From an uncultured Collinsella sp. (GTDB lineage: Bacteria; Actinomycetota; Coriobacteriia; Coriobacteriales; Coriobacteriaceae): DNA of 64,000 nt. How positions within the stretch are numbered: position 1 is the first letter of the stretch; each line of letters starts with the position of its first letter. Below are positions 1 to 8,597 of the stretch, in pieces. Position numbers and translations under genes: made by a program. The stretch spans positions 1 through 64,000 of the forward strand of contig USOU01000003.1 of NCBI GenBank assembly GCA_900556415.1, written 5' to 3'. The notes below the pieces were generated by a model that was given only the letters and a program-made list of their open reading frames with translations, was not told the origin of the DNA and did no database searches.

Positions 1-129
1 AACCAGGCCGGCTCCCGTGGCGGTCGTGCTGGCGGTCGCGATAACCGTGGCAGCTATGGCAACAGCCGTGGCGGCAAGCGCGGCGGCAGCTCCCGCCGCC
101 CCGGTGACGGCGGCGGCAAGCGCAAGTAA
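1..129 (+). CDS. C-terminal end of an RGG-rich protein, possibly a DEAD-box RNA helicase (partial)
   Basis: The window opens inside a frame that ends with TAA at 127-129. The 42 visible residues are almost all Gly, Arg, Ser and Asn with RGG-type clusters (GSRGGRAGGRDNRG, SRGGKRGG) and a basic end (GGGKRK). Such tails bind RNA and are common on bacterial DEAD-box helicases, which is my best guess for the parent protein. No catalytic domain is inside the window, so this rests on the tail alone; another RNA-binding protein is possible. A strong intrinsic terminator follows 34 bp downstream. Confidence 0.5.
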   Translation, partial: NQAGSRGGRAGGRDNRGSYGNSRGGKRGGSSRRPGDGGGKRK

Positions 130-163
130 CATACGCGTCGTGCTCTAAGTCGAGGCGACCAGA

Positions 164-197
164 GGGCTCCGGGCATGTTTTTGCTCGGGGCCCTTTT
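164..197 (+). terminator. Rho-independent terminator of the RGG-tail gene
   Basis: An 11-bp stem (GGGCTCCGGGC pairing with GCTCGGGGCCC, allowing G-U) encloses a loop rich in T and is followed directly by TTTTT. Confidence 0.75.
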
Positions 198-210
198 TGG
201 TGCAAGGGGG

Positions 211-328
211 ACAGGTTCATATGCACCAACGTCTTGAAGTTGTGGTGGAATACGGACTGTTTTGGCCTTTTGGGCGGCTTTTCAGTCCCTATTTCACCGC
301 AACTCATGATTGGTGCAAAGTAACCTGT
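211..328. repeat. Long imperfect inverted repeat, member of an intergenic palindrome family
   Basis: Left arm 211-259 and right arm 283-328 pair imperfectly along about 46 nt, from ACAGGTTCATATGCACCA at one end to TGGTGCAAAGTAACCTGT at the other. The inner part (GTGGTGGAATACGGACTG against CAGTCCCTATTTCACCGC) matches the arms of the elements at 13288-13370 and 24345-24407. The rest of 329-442 has short words such as GGAACGTCCCTAAGTGCCG but no gene that I can support. Confidence 0.65.
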
Positions 329-442
329 CACCAATGCACCAGAGCAAGGAGTGTCCCTGGGTGCCGGCACAAAAGGAACGTCCCTAAGTGCCGCATAGAT
401 ACCGTTTATCGGAGAATAAATACCGTTCGCCGGTCATAATGA

Positions 443-470
443 TTGTTCCGGCTTTGGGCTTGTCTACAAT
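443..470 (+). promoter_or_regulatory. Candidate sigma-70 promoter of the alpha-glucoside PTS locus
   Basis: TTGTTC (443-448) and TACAAT (465-470) are separated by 16 bp. Transcription would start near 477, just upstream of the probable antitermination leader at 491-580. Confidence 0.5.
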
Positions 471-490
471 AACCCCTGTAAAAGAAATGC

Positions 491-580
491 GGAAGGTTAC
501 CGAGTCCCTCGGACGTGGGCCTAACCAAAGTCTTTGATCGCGTGCGTCTCAATGGGCGCATTCGATTGATTTTGGTTGGG
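491..580 (+). promoter_or_regulatory. Probable BglG/LicT-type RAT site overlapping a terminator hairpin
   Basis: 491-526 (GGAAGGTTACCGAGTC to GTGGGCCTAACC) resembles the ribonucleic antiterminator of the BglG family, whose consensus runs GGATTGTTAC...GGCAAAACC. Its 3' arm CCTAACCAAA (520-529) can instead pair with TTTTGGTT at 572-579, closing a long imperfect hairpin whose core is TGCGTCT/GGGCGCA. The two folds are mutually exclusive, as expected for antitermination. The position between promoter and EIIA gene, with a BglG-family gene next door, supports this reading. The T-tract is weak. Confidence 0.45.
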
Positions 581-606
581 CTATATTTATGAAGGGACAT
601 GCCACC

Positions 607-1119
607 ATGGGTTTCTTTTCTCGCCTGATGGGCGGTTCGGATAAGCAGACGACTGCAACCTCCGAGTTCGAAATCCTCGCTCCCGTTTCCGGCGAGCTTG
701 TTCATCTAGAAAATACCAATGATCCCGCTTTTAGCAGCCGTGCTGTGGGCGATGGCGTTGCCGTGGTTCCCCAAGAGGGAACGGTGTGCGCTCCTGTTTC
801 CGGCACCGTCGCGGCGCTGTTTCCGACTGAGCACGCGCTGGGCATCATGTCCGACGACAGCTCTGCTCAGGTGATGCTGCATATCGGAATCGACACTGTT
901 AAACTTGAGGGCAAGGGCTTCCATGCGCTTGTTGCTCAGGGTGACCATGTCGACGCGGGCCAGCCCCTCGTCGAGGTCGATTTCGACGCGGTCCGCGCCG
1001 CCGGCTTCGATCCCACGGTCTTCGTTATCGTGTGCGAGCGTTCGGAGAACTCGACTCTTCGTGAGCATGCTTCCGGCCCTGTTGCTGTTAAAGAGCCTGT
1101 TATCTGGCTTTCCGAGTAA
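607..1119 (+). CDS. PTS EIIA component, glucose (Crr-like) family
   Basis: A 170-residue single-domain EIIA that carries phosphate from HPr to the EIIB domain of the co-encoded permease. The family signature is plain: APVSG repeats of the beta-sandwich, PTEHALGI with the supporting His at residue 76, and LHIGIDTVKLEGKGF with the phosphorylated His at residue 92, followed by VAQGDHVDAGQPL. The start at 607 is chosen because GAAGGGA lies 9 nt upstream; an in-frame ATG at 589 lacks a ribosome binding site and would add six residues. The antiterminator gene follows at once, then the EIICB permease, so all PTS parts for one sugar are clustered. A free-standing EIIA may also phosphorylate the PRD domains of the antiterminator. 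Confidence 0.9.
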   Translation: MGFFSRLMGGSDKQTTATSEFEILAPVSGELVHLENTNDPAFSSRAVGDGVAVVPQEGTVCAPVSGTVAALFPTEHALGIMSDDSSAQVMLHIGIDTVKLEGKGFHALVAQGDHVDAGQPLVEVDFDAVRAAGFDPTVFVIVCERSENSTLREHASGPVAVKEPVIWLSE

Positions 1120-1137
1120 ATTCTTGTGGTGGGTGCC

Positions 1138-1991
1138 GTGGTTATCAAGCGAGTTTTAACAACAACGTCGCAATGGTCACTTCGGACGATGGCTCCGAGC
1201 TCATCGTCATCGGTCGAGGCCTCTGCTTTGGCCGTCATGCCGGCGATGCCATCGATGAGGCGTCGGTCGAAAAGACCTACGCGTTGCAGGAGGGAACTTC
1301 TCAGGATTCGCGTACGATTGACCGCTTGGCACATCTTTTGGAGTCCATCCCCACCGTCAACCTCGTGATTTCCGAGGACATCGTTCAGATGCTTCGTCGA
1401 GAGCTCAATGTCGACATCAACGACAAGATTCTCATCGCTCTCGCAGACCATATCAGCCTTGCTTTGGAGCGCGAGCGCAAGGGCGTCTCCTGTGAGAATC
1501 CGTTGCTGCTCGAGATCCAGCAGTTCTATCGCAAGGAGTATGCACTTGCGGGCCGTGCGCTGCAGATTATCAAGGAGTATATGGGCATCCAGATGAGCGA
1601 AGAAGAGCAGGGCTTCATTACGCTGCATATCGTCAACGCCACCATGCCGCAACGCTCCGACCGCCTCATCATTTCGGTCCAGCTTGTTCGCGACGTGCTC
1701 GCGATTGTTTCCGAGCGCTATGCTACGACCCTCGATGACACCTCGCTGCCTTACGAACGTTTCGTTCGTCACCTGCAGTTTTTCGCACAGCGAGCGCTCG
1801 ATCCCGCGGCAGGGCAAATCAACGGCGACGCGCTGTTCCGAATCGATGAAACGGCGTATCCGTGCGCATTCTCGTGCGCGGACGCCATAGCCGCCCACTT
1901 GTCGTCTACCTATAACGTTGTCGTTACCGATGCCGAGAAGAGTTATCTCGCGTATCACATTGTTAACCTGCTTGGAGAACCTGGTCTCTAG
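1138..1991 (+). CDS. BglG/LicT-family transcription antiterminator, frameshifted in the RNA-binding domain
   Basis: Two PRD domains are intact from about 1330 to 1985 (HISLALERERKG, FITLHIVNA, HLQFFAQR, YLAYHIVNLL). The N-terminal CAT domain that binds the RAT RNA is split between frames. From GTG 1138 one frame gives VVIKRVL and then runs into TTTSQW; another frame gives NNNVAMVTSDDGSELIVIG, the expected continuation. Joining them needs one extra A near 1158-1160 (TTTTAACAAC where TTTTAAACAAC is expected). From ATG 1173 translation would give 272 residues lacking the first beta-strand of the CAT domain. This is either a sequencing or assembly error, a real loss of function, or less likely ribosomal slippage. 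The expected target is the leader at 491-580. Confidence 0.8.
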
Positions 1992-2090
1992 GCATAACGT
2001 GCCCACATATCGATTGATATAAGGCAAGGCTCACGGTCTTGTCCAGGGCACACCTGTCTTAATTTGCGGAAAAGGAAGGGGAGTACCGCT

Positions 2091-3707
2091 ATGACCGCAA
2101 AAAAGAAGTTCAATTTCAAAGCGCCGTTGGAGGTGTTCGCGAAGTCGATCGTCCAGCCGATGATGTATCTCTCGGTTGCCGGCATCCTGCTCATCGTGGG
2201 CATCATTCTGACCAACAAGACCATCTGCGCCATGGTTCCTGTGCTGGGCTTCGGTCCGTTCCAGCTCGTGGGTGCCGTTGTCTATCAGTCGCTGATGTTT
2301 ATCATCAACAACCTCTCGATTCTGTTCTGCGTGGGCATCGCCGGCGCCATGGCAAAGAAGAACAAGGGCCATGCCTCGCTGATCGCCCTGATGTCGTTCT
2401 TCCTGTTCCTGCAGGCTAACAACATCGTGCTCAACGCCACCGGCTCTCTTGCCGATGCGAGCGGCATGCTCGGCCTTACCGGAACCGGCCAGGCCACCGT
2501 TATGGGCATTCAGGTGCTCGATACCGGCGTGTTTGGCGGCATCATTCTTGGTTGCATCACCGGTGCCGTGTTCAACAAGTACTCGAACAAGCAGTTCCCC
2601 ATTGCCCTTTCGATGTTCTCGGGCGTTCGCTTTCCGTTCCTGATCATGATCATCATCTCCTGGATCATGGGCGCGGGCTTCTGCATCGTTTGGCCTCCGG
2701 TTCAGGGCGCCATCTCCTCCGTTGCCGGCATCATTAAGGAGTCGGGCAACATCGGCCTGTTTATCTACGGCATGCTCAACAAGCTGCTCGTTCCCACCGG
2801 TCTGCACCACCTCATCTACACCCCGTTCCAGTTCTCCGATGTGGGTGGCACCCTGACGCTGGGCGATCAGGTTATCGCCGGTGCCTACCCCATCCGTGTC
2901 GCCGAGATGGCAATGACGGGCCAGCCCTTCTCCGATAGCACCTACTTCAACAGCTACACCTTCAACAACCTGTGGCCCTACATCGGCATCGGCCTCGCCT
3001 TTATCTTCACGGCTTACAAGGAGAACAAGGACAAGACCAAGGCTGTCATTATCCCGCTGATCATCACCGCCGTGCTCTCCTGCGTGACCGAGCCCATGGA
3101 CTTCCTCTTTGTCTTTGCCGCTCCCGTGCTCTTTGTCGTTCACTCGGTTCTTTCCGGCATCTTCCTGGTCCTGCTCAAGGTCCTCTCCGTGCCCGCTTCG
3201 ACTGCAGGCGGCATCATCAACATCGTGGTCTCCAACTTGGTCCTGGGCGTCGATAAGACCAACTGGCCGGTTATGCTGGTGCTCGGAGTCGTCAACGCCG
3301 CGCTGTACTTCTTCCTCTTTACCTTCCTCATCAAGAAGCTCAACCTTCACACCCCTGGTCGCGAGGAAGAGTCCGAGCTCGCCGAGTCCGTTGCCGAGGG
3401 CGAAGCTGCCGCATCTGTTGCGGTGAAGCAGGGCGCTGTTGCCGCGGCTCCCGCAGAGGGCGTCGATGCGGGTATTGCCGACCTGGTCGCAGGTCTTGGC
3501 GGCAAGGACAACATCGAGGAGCTCGAGAACTGCTTTACGCGTCTCCGCGTGAACGTTAAGAACCCGGACCTCATCGATGAGAACCTCATCAACCACGTGC
3601 CCAACAGCGGCATCAACCGCAACGGCAACAATATCCAGATCATCTTTGGCATGAAGGTCGCCGAGATGCGCGACAAGGTCGAAAACGCAATTGAGAAGGA
3701 GCAGTAA
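2091..3707 (+). CDS. PTS EIICB permease, alpha-glucoside (MalP/GlvC-like)
   Basis: A 538-residue membrane permease that imports and phosphorylates a disaccharide. The hydrophobic EIIC domain spans roughly residues 15-420, with the family motif GLHHLIYTPFQFSDVGGT near its centre and SCVTEPMDFLFVF later. An Ala/Glu-rich linker (ESELAESVAEGEAAASV) leads to the EIIB domain, with phospho-Cys 481 in ENCFTRLRVNV. There is no EIIA domain, so the upstream free EIIA is the partner. The start at ATG 2091 follows AAGGAAGGGG. The GH4 glycosidase begins 3 bp after the stop, which points to imported 6-phospho-alpha-glucosides such as maltose-6'-phosphate. Confidence 0.9.
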   Translation: MTAKKKFNFKAPLEVFAKSIVQPMMYLSVAGILLIVGIILTNKTICAMVPVLGFGPFQLVGAVVYQSLMFIINNLSILFCVGIAGAMAKKNKGHASLIALMSFFLFLQANNIVLNATGSLADASGMLGLTGTGQATVMGIQVLDTGVFGGIILGCITGAVFNKYSNKQFPIALSMFSGVRFPFLIMIIISWIMGAGFCIVWPPVQGAISSVAGIIKESGNIGLFIYGMLNKLLVPTGLHHLIYTPFQFSDVGGTLTLGDQVIAGAYPIRVAEMAMTGQPFSDSTYFNSYTFNNLWPYIGIGLAFIFTAYKENKDKTKAVIIPLIITAVLSCVTEPMDFLFVFAAPVLFVVHSVLSGIFLVLLKVLSVPASTAGGIINIVVSNLVLGVDKTNWPVMLVLGVVNAALYFFLFTFLIKKLNLHTPGREEESELAESVAEGEAAASVAVKQGAVAAAPAEGVDAGIADLVAGLGGKDNIEELENCFTRLRVNVKNPDLIDENLINHVPNSGINRNGNNIQIIFGMKVAEMRDKVENAIEKEQ

Positions 3708-3710
3708 ACA

Positions 3711-5093
3711 ATGATCATTACTCTGTGTGGTGGCGGATCCACCTTTACCCCCGGCATCGTCAAGTCCATCGCCCTGCGCAAGGACGAGCTCGACGTTGAC
3801 GAGATTCGCCTGTACGACATCAACGAGGAGCGCCAGCGCAAGATCGGCGTGCTCGTGGACTGGATTTTGCACGAGGACCTCGGCCTGGACATCAAGCTTA
3901 CGGTGACCACCGACAAAAAGACGGCTTTTACCGACGCGAGCTTCGTGTTTGCCCAGATGCGTGTGGGCGGCTATGCCATGCGCGAGCAGGACGAGAAGAT
4001 TCCGCTGCGTCACGGCTGCGTGGGTCAGGAGACCTGCGGTTGCGGCGGCCTTGCCTATGGCATGCGCACCATCTTCCCCATGGTCGAGCTGATCGATGAC
4101 GTTGAGAAGTACGCCAAGAAGGATTACTGGATTCTCAACTACTCCAACCCTGCCGCCATCGTGTCCGAGGGCTGCCGTGTGCTGCGTCCCAACGCTCGCA
4201 TCATCAACATCTGCGACATGCCGATTGCGATCATCGACGTGGTTTGCGCCGCGCTCGATATCGACAAGAAGGATGTCGAGTACGATTACTTTGGCCTCAA
4301 CCACTTTGGTTGGTTCACCTCGATCCGCCACAAGGGCGAGGAGGTGCTCCCGCAGCTGCGCGAGTACATCAAGGAGCATGAGATTCTGCTGCCCGATTCC
4401 TACCTCAAGGGCATGGGCTCGCTCATGGCAAAGAAGCCCGAGGAGACCGCCGACGAGCACCCCGAGCAGAACCGCCACACCAAGGGCAGCTGGTACTACG
4501 TCTGGAAGGGCGAGTACGAGATCATGGAGTGCTTCCCGGAGTACCTGCCCAACACGTATCTGAACTACTACCTGCAGCAGAAGGAGTTCGTCGAGCATTC
4601 CAACCCCGAGCGCACCCGTGCTAACGAGGTTGAGGAGACGCGCGAGAAGAACCTCTTCGACGGCATCGACCACTACGAGAAGACGGGCGAGATCGACGAG
4701 AGCACGTTCTATGCGGGCAGCCACGGCGACTGGATTGCCGATCTGGCCATCGCTCTGAAGAACGACACCAAGCAGCGCTTCCTGGTCATTTGCGAGAACA
4801 AGGGCGCTATCCCCAACATGCCCTACGACGCTATGGTCGAGCTGCCTGCCTACATTGGCAAGAACGGCCCCGAGGTCATCAGCCGCGACAACATTCCTCT
4901 GTTCCAGCAGGGCCTCATGATGCAGCAGCTGAACTCCGAGAAGCTCGTGGTCGAGGCTACGATCGAGGGTTCGTACGAGAAGGCGCTCAAGGCCTTTACG
5001 CTGAACAAGACCGTGCCTTCGATGAAGGTCGCCAAGGAGGTTCTCGACGACATGATCGAGGCTAACAAGGACTTCTGGCCCGAGCTTAAGTAA
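3711..5093 (+). CDS. Family 4 glycoside hydrolase, 6-phospho-alpha-glucosidase (GlvA/MalH type)
   Basis: A 460-residue cytoplasmic enzyme that cleaves 6-phospho-alpha-glucosides by the NAD- and Mn-dependent GH4 mechanism. LCGGGSTFTPGIV is the N-terminal dinucleotide-binding loop and YDINEERQRK follows the second strand. C168-D-M-P is the motif that separates GlvA/MalH enzymes from other GH4 subgroups (CNVP in 6-phospho-beta-glucosidases, CHSV in alpha-galactosidases); Cys168 and His198 (GLNHFGWF) should bind the metal. HGCVGQETCGCGG lines the active site. Length and motifs match the family. Codon use is strongly biased, suggesting high expression. The terminator at 5126-5170 ends the operon. 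Confidence 0.92.
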   Translation: MIITLCGGGSTFTPGIVKSIALRKDELDVDEIRLYDINEERQRKIGVLVDWILHEDLGLDIKLTVTTDKKTAFTDASFVFAQMRVGGYAMREQDEKIPLRHGCVGQETCGCGGLAYGMRTIFPMVELIDDVEKYAKKDYWILNYSNPAAIVSEGCRVLRPNARIINICDMPIAIIDVVCAALDIDKKDVEYDYFGLNHFGWFTSIRHKGEEVLPQLREYIKEHEILLPDSYLKGMGSLMAKKPEETADEHPEQNRHTKGSWYYVWKGEYEIMECFPEYLPNTYLNYYLQQKEFVEHSNPERTRANEVEETREKNLFDGIDHYEKTGEIDESTFYAGSHGDWIADLAIALKNDTKQRFLVICENKGAIPNMPYDAMVELPAYIGKNGPEVISRDNIPLFQQGLMMQQLNSEKLVVEATIEGSYEKALKAFTLNKTVPSMKVAKEVLDDMIEANKDFWPELK

Positions 5094-5125
5094 AAGCAAC
5101 AGGGTCGCTGACCGCATACCTAGAG

Positions 5126-5170
5126 CAATGCCCCGTCCACGTGATTGCGTGGGCGGGGCATTGTCGTTTT
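5126..5170 (+). terminator. Terminator of the alpha-glucoside operon
   Basis: A 16-bp stem (CAATGCCCCGTCCACG with CGTGGGCGGGGCATTG) with a six-base loop is followed by TCGTTTT. Confidence 0.9.
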
Positions 5171-5175
5171 ACGTA

Positions 5176-5234
5176 AAGTAACCTGGCCCTCTTGCACCAA
5201 AATGATCCGTTTTCCTCTGTCCCCAAGGGATCAG
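5176..5234. repeat. Dispersed intergenic word repeat
   Basis: AACCTGGCCC, TTGCACCA, ATGATCCGTTTTCCTC and GTCCCCAAGGGATCA occur in a row. The same words occur in reverse complement at 17482-17538, and part of them at 38651-38672. Confidence 0.55.
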
Positions 5235-5285
5235 TGTTTTGCCAGTTTGTGGTAGAACTAGGGAACGGTTCTTGAGGAGGCTGGC

Positions 5286-6206
5286 ATGCTCAACGCGTTG
5301 GTGTGGACACTTGCTTGCTTAGGCGTTGTCGCGGCAGATATTGCCCTGAGCGTGGTTTTGTTTTCCGCTCTGGGTGTCGCGTCGGTGTTCATGGGCTTTT
5401 CGATTGACGACCTCGATATTCAATTGCTTCAGGCTGCCGCTCAGACGGCGTCGTTTTTGATGGCGCTGCTGTGGTGGCGTTATCTGTGGCCGCGCTCCTT
5501 CCTGGCGCGCCGGCAAGGTGAGCGCCCGCTCGGTGGGGGAGCGCGTGGGGCGTGGAAACGCATCGCCTGCGTTGTCGTGATCGGCCTTGCCCTGCAGGTG
5601 GTCGTTGGCTACGTGACCGATGCCGTGCTGTCGCTGTTGCCCGATGCCGCGGCCGACTACAGCGAGCTTGTCGAGGAAACAGGCATGGGCGACATCAGCT
5701 ATCTCGCCGTCCTGACCACGGTGGTCGGCGCTCCGTTTTGCGAGGAGCTGCTGGTGCGTGGTATCATTTTTGAGTTTTCGCTCCGAGCATTTAACCCGCA
5801 GTGCCGTCCGCTCTGGAAGCGTCGGCGTCGCGCGCGGGCGCAAGGCGTCGCCATGGTGCCCTGGGCGGCGCCGGACAAGCGAGGCATCGCCGCGGCGATT
5901 GTGCTGCAGGCGGCCATCTTTGGCTTTATGCATATGAACTGGGTGCAAGGTTGCTACGCGGGTGCCGCCGGTCTGGTCTTTGGCTGGGTGCTCGTGACCA
6001 CCGGAAAGCTCCGCTACACGATCCTGCTGCATTTTGCCTTTAACGCCGGGTCGTATCTCATGACGTTGCTGTGGTTTGTGAACACGCCGCTCGACGTGAT
6101 AATCACGGTCGCGATCGCCGGCGTGATCCTGGTGGAGGCAATGCGCTCGCTGCGCCAAGCGTGCCAGCAGAGCGCTGTGAGCACATCTACCGCATTCCCG
6201 CACTAA
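5286..6206 (+). CDS. CPBP-family intramembrane glutamic endopeptidase (CAAX-protease-like)
   Basis: A 306-residue multi-spanning membrane protein. The three family motifs are present: FCEELLVRG with E153, E154 and R158; GFMHMNW with H216; and LHFAFNAGS with H249 and N253. Hydrophobic stretches lie at about 4-36, 48-66, 93-112, 201-215, 225-237 and 268-285. Between motifs 1 and 2 there is a strongly basic insert (residues about 171-185, LWKRRRRARAQ) on the likely cytoplasmic side. GAGGAGG ends 7 nt before the ATG. Family members process membrane or secreted peptides; the substrate here is unknown. The 3' end overlaps the convergent YgiQ gene by 4 bp. Confidence 0.88.
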   Translation: MLNALVWTLACLGVVAADIALSVVLFSALGVASVFMGFSIDDLDIQLLQAAAQTASFLMALLWWRYLWPRSFLARRQGERPLGGGARGAWKRIACVVVIGLALQVVVGYVTDAVLSLLPDAAADYSELVEETGMGDISYLAVLTTVVGAPFCEELLVRGIIFEFSLRAFNPQCRPLWKRRRRARAQGVAMVPWAAPDKRGIAAAIVLQAAIFGFMHMNWVQGCYAGAAGLVFGWVLVTTGKLRYTILLHFAFNAGSYLMTLLWFVNTPLDVIITVAIAGVILVEAMRSLRQACQQSAVSTSTAFPH

Positions 6207-8344
6207 TTGCGGCGTCCGCCTCCGTTGGCACCCTGACGCCCCTGAGCTGCACGGTTGCGCCCGGCAGTGTTCTGCGCGCGCGACATGCCGCTGTGCCCCT
6301 TGCTGCCCTTAGGTCCCTTGCCGGCACCGCTAGCGCCACCGTGCGGCTTGCCGCCCTTCTTGCCTGTGCCATGCCCGCCGCCAGCAGACGTCTCGCCCGG
6401 GCGCGGCGGCACGGGACGGATCAGGCAATGCTTGGTGTAGCCGATCAGGTCGCGACGCCCGGCCTTTTCCAGCGCCTCGCGCACGAGCTTGTAGTTCTCG
6501 GGTTTGCGATACTGGATGAGCGCGCGTTGCATGGCCTTCTCGTGCGGGTCGCGCGCCACATAGATCGGCTCCATGGTGCGCGGGTCCACGCCGGTGTAGT
6601 ACATGCACGTCGACATGGTGGACGGGGTGGGGTAGAAGTCCTGCACCTGTTCGGGCATGTAGCCCATGTCGCGCACGGCTTCGGCAAGGTCCACGGCTTC
6701 CTTCATGGTCGAGCCGGGGTGGCTCGAGATCAGATACGGTACCACGTACTGCTTGAGTCCGTATTCGCGATTCAAGCGTTCAAATTTACGGCAGAATGCG
6801 TCGTAGACAGCTCGGCTCGGCTTGCCCATCACGGACAGTACCGCGTCGCTCACGTGCTCGGGCGCTACGCGCAGCTGGCCCGAGACATGGTGTTCCAGTA
6901 GCTCGCGCAAAAACTCGTCCGAGGCATCGGCCATGGTGTAGTCAAAACGGATGCCGCTGCGCACGAAGACCTTTTTGACGCCCGGCAGCTGGCGCAGGTC
7001 GCGCAGCAGCTGTGTGTAGCCGCTCTCGTCGACCACCATGTTCTTGCACACACTCGGCCACAGGCAGCGCTTGTTTTTGCACACGCCGTGCTTGAGCTGC
7101 TTGTCACAGGCCGGGCGGCTAAAGTTGGCCGTCGGTCCGCCCACGTCGTTGATATAGCCCTTAAACTCGGGGTCGTGCGTGAGCAGCTCGGCCTCGCGCA
7201 TGATCGAATCGTGGCTGCGCATCTGCAGCACGCGACCCTGGTGGAAGGTGAGGGCGCAAAACGAGCACTCGCCAAAACAGCCGCGGTTGGAGCTAATGGA
7301 AAACTTGATCTCGGCAAAGGCCGGCACGCCGCCTGCCGCGTCGTAGTCGGGATGCCAATCGCGTGCGTAGGGGAGCTCGGCCACCTCGTCCATCTCGTCG
7401 GTGGAAAGCGTCGCCGACGGCGGGTTCTGCACCACATAGACGCTGTTGGGGTAGGGCTCTACCAGGCGGTGTCCGGTGATGGGGTCCATGTTTTGCTGCT
7501 GCACGTTAAAGCTGCGTGCGTAGTTGAGCTTGTCGGCGGCAAGGTCGTCCCAGCTGGGCAGCAGGTCGTAGTCGTAGACCTCGTCGAGCGAGCCCGTGCG
7601 GTAAACGGTGCCGTTGATATAGGTGATCTGATCGATGGGCAGTCCCGCGTCGAGCGCGTCGGCGATCTCGACGATTGCGTGCTCACCCATGCCGTAGATG
7701 AGGATGTCGGCGCCCGAGTCGAGCAGCACCGAGCGCTTGAGTTTGTCCTGCCAGTAGTCGTAGTGGGCCAGGCGACGCAGGCTTGCCTCGATGCCGCCGA
7801 TGATGATGGGAGCATTCTTGAACGTCTGGCGGATGAGATTTCCGTAGACCGTGACGGCTCGGTTGGGACGGCGCCCCTCCTCGCCACCGGGGGTATAGGC
7901 GTCGGTGTGGCGGCGGTGCTTGGTCACCGAATAGTGGTTGACCATGGAGTCCATGTTGCCGGCGCTGACGAGAAAGCCCAGGCGCGGCTCGCCGAGCACG
8001 CTGATGCTGGCGGGGTCGGTCCAGTCGGGCTGGCAGATGATGCCCACCTTGTAGCCGTGCGCGTCGAGTACGCGGCTGACGATGGCCATGCCAAAGCTGG
8101 GGTGGTCCACGTAGGCGTCGCCGCAGATGTAGACAAAGTCGCACTGGTCCCAGCCGCGCGCATCCATGTCGGCGCGGCTGACGGGGAGGAACTTGTCGCG
8201 GCCCGGTCGCCAGGGGCGTGTGGCCGCTGCCGGGGTATGCGTGGTGTGCCCACCCTGCGTCTTACCGCCGCGCTTTTGCTGCTGGCCCTGTTTGCCCTGC
8301 TGACTGCGCTGGTTGTTCTGAGCGTGCTGAGGCTTTTTTGCCAC
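6203..8344 (-). CDS. YgiQ-family radical SAM protein
   Basis: A 713-residue protein with an N-terminal YgiQ domain (WDQCDFVYICGDAYVDHPSF, GGIEASLRR) and the radical SAM cluster motif RGCFGECSFCAL in CxxxCxxC form. The family's C-terminal domain (YRKPENYKLVREALEKAGR) precedes a low-complexity Gly/Lys tail. Cys-rich HGVCKNKRCLWPSVC follows the SAM core and may hold a further metal site. The start is GTG 8344, 6 nt after GGGAGG; longer in-frame extensions lack a ribosome binding site and would run through the opposite promoter region. The biochemical role of YgiQ is not established. Confidence 0.9.
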   Translation of the reverse strand: MAKKPQHAQNNQRSQQGKQGQQQKRGGKTQGGHTTHTPAAATRPWRPGRDKFLPVSRADMDARGWDQCDFVYICGDAYVDHPSFGMAIVSRVLDAHGYKVGIICQPDWTDPASISVLGEPRLGFLVSAGNMDSMVNHYSVTKHRRHTDAYTPGGEEGRRPNRAVTVYGNLIRQTFKNAPIIIGGIEASLRRLAHYDYWQDKLKRSVLLDSGADILIYGMGEHAIVEIADALDAGLPIDQITYINGTVYRTGSLDEVYDYDLLPSWDDLAADKLNYARSFNVQQQNMDPITGHRLVEPYPNSVYVVQNPPSATLSTDEMDEVAELPYARDWHPDYDAAGGVPAFAEIKFSISSNRGCFGECSFCALTFHQGRVLQMRSHDSIMREAELLTHDPEFKGYINDVGGPTANFSRPACDKQLKHGVCKNKRCLWPSVCKNMVVDESGYTQLLRDLRQLPGVKKVFVRSGIRFDYTMADASDEFLRELLEHHVSGQLRVAPEHVSDAVLSVMGKPSRAVYDAFCRKFERLNREYGLKQYVVPYLISSHPGSTMKEAVDLAEAVRDMGYMPEQVQDFYPTPSTMSTCMYYTGVDPRTMEPIYVARDPHEKAMQRALIQYRKPENYKLVREALEKAGRRDLIGYTKHCLIRPVPPRPGETSAGGGHGTGKKGGKPHGGASGAGKGPKGSKGHSGMSRAQNTAGRNRAAQGRQGANGGGRRN

Positions 8345-8597
8345 GATCCCTCCCGATGTTTGTATGCTGCACGTAATTGTAACCAGTCTTTTTGGGACGG
8401 GGCTAAAAAGACTGGTGGAGTACATGAGCTGGCGGATCGGCGCGTCGATGCGGGTGTCGTTTGTTTCCAGACTGTGTATCTGCGCGCTGGAGAACCCGTC
8501 TCGCGCACACGCCATGTTGTCAATGGGTTACAGTATGAACGGCGGCTATGCTTCCGCCAACGCACGAGAGGGTCGTCAACAAGGAGGATGCACGGCG

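Noticed and set aside
1150-1165. Programmed -1 frameshifting in the antiterminator gene
   Set aside because: The site (GTT TTA ACA) does not form the X-XXY-YYZ heptamer, and no stable downstream pseudoknot is evident; a missing base is simpler.
2031-5117. A 1028-codon open frame on the minus strand
   Set aside because: It lies antisense to the EIICB and GH4 genes, has low-complexity Leu/Val/His/Asp content, and arises from the strongly GC3-biased codons of the real genes.
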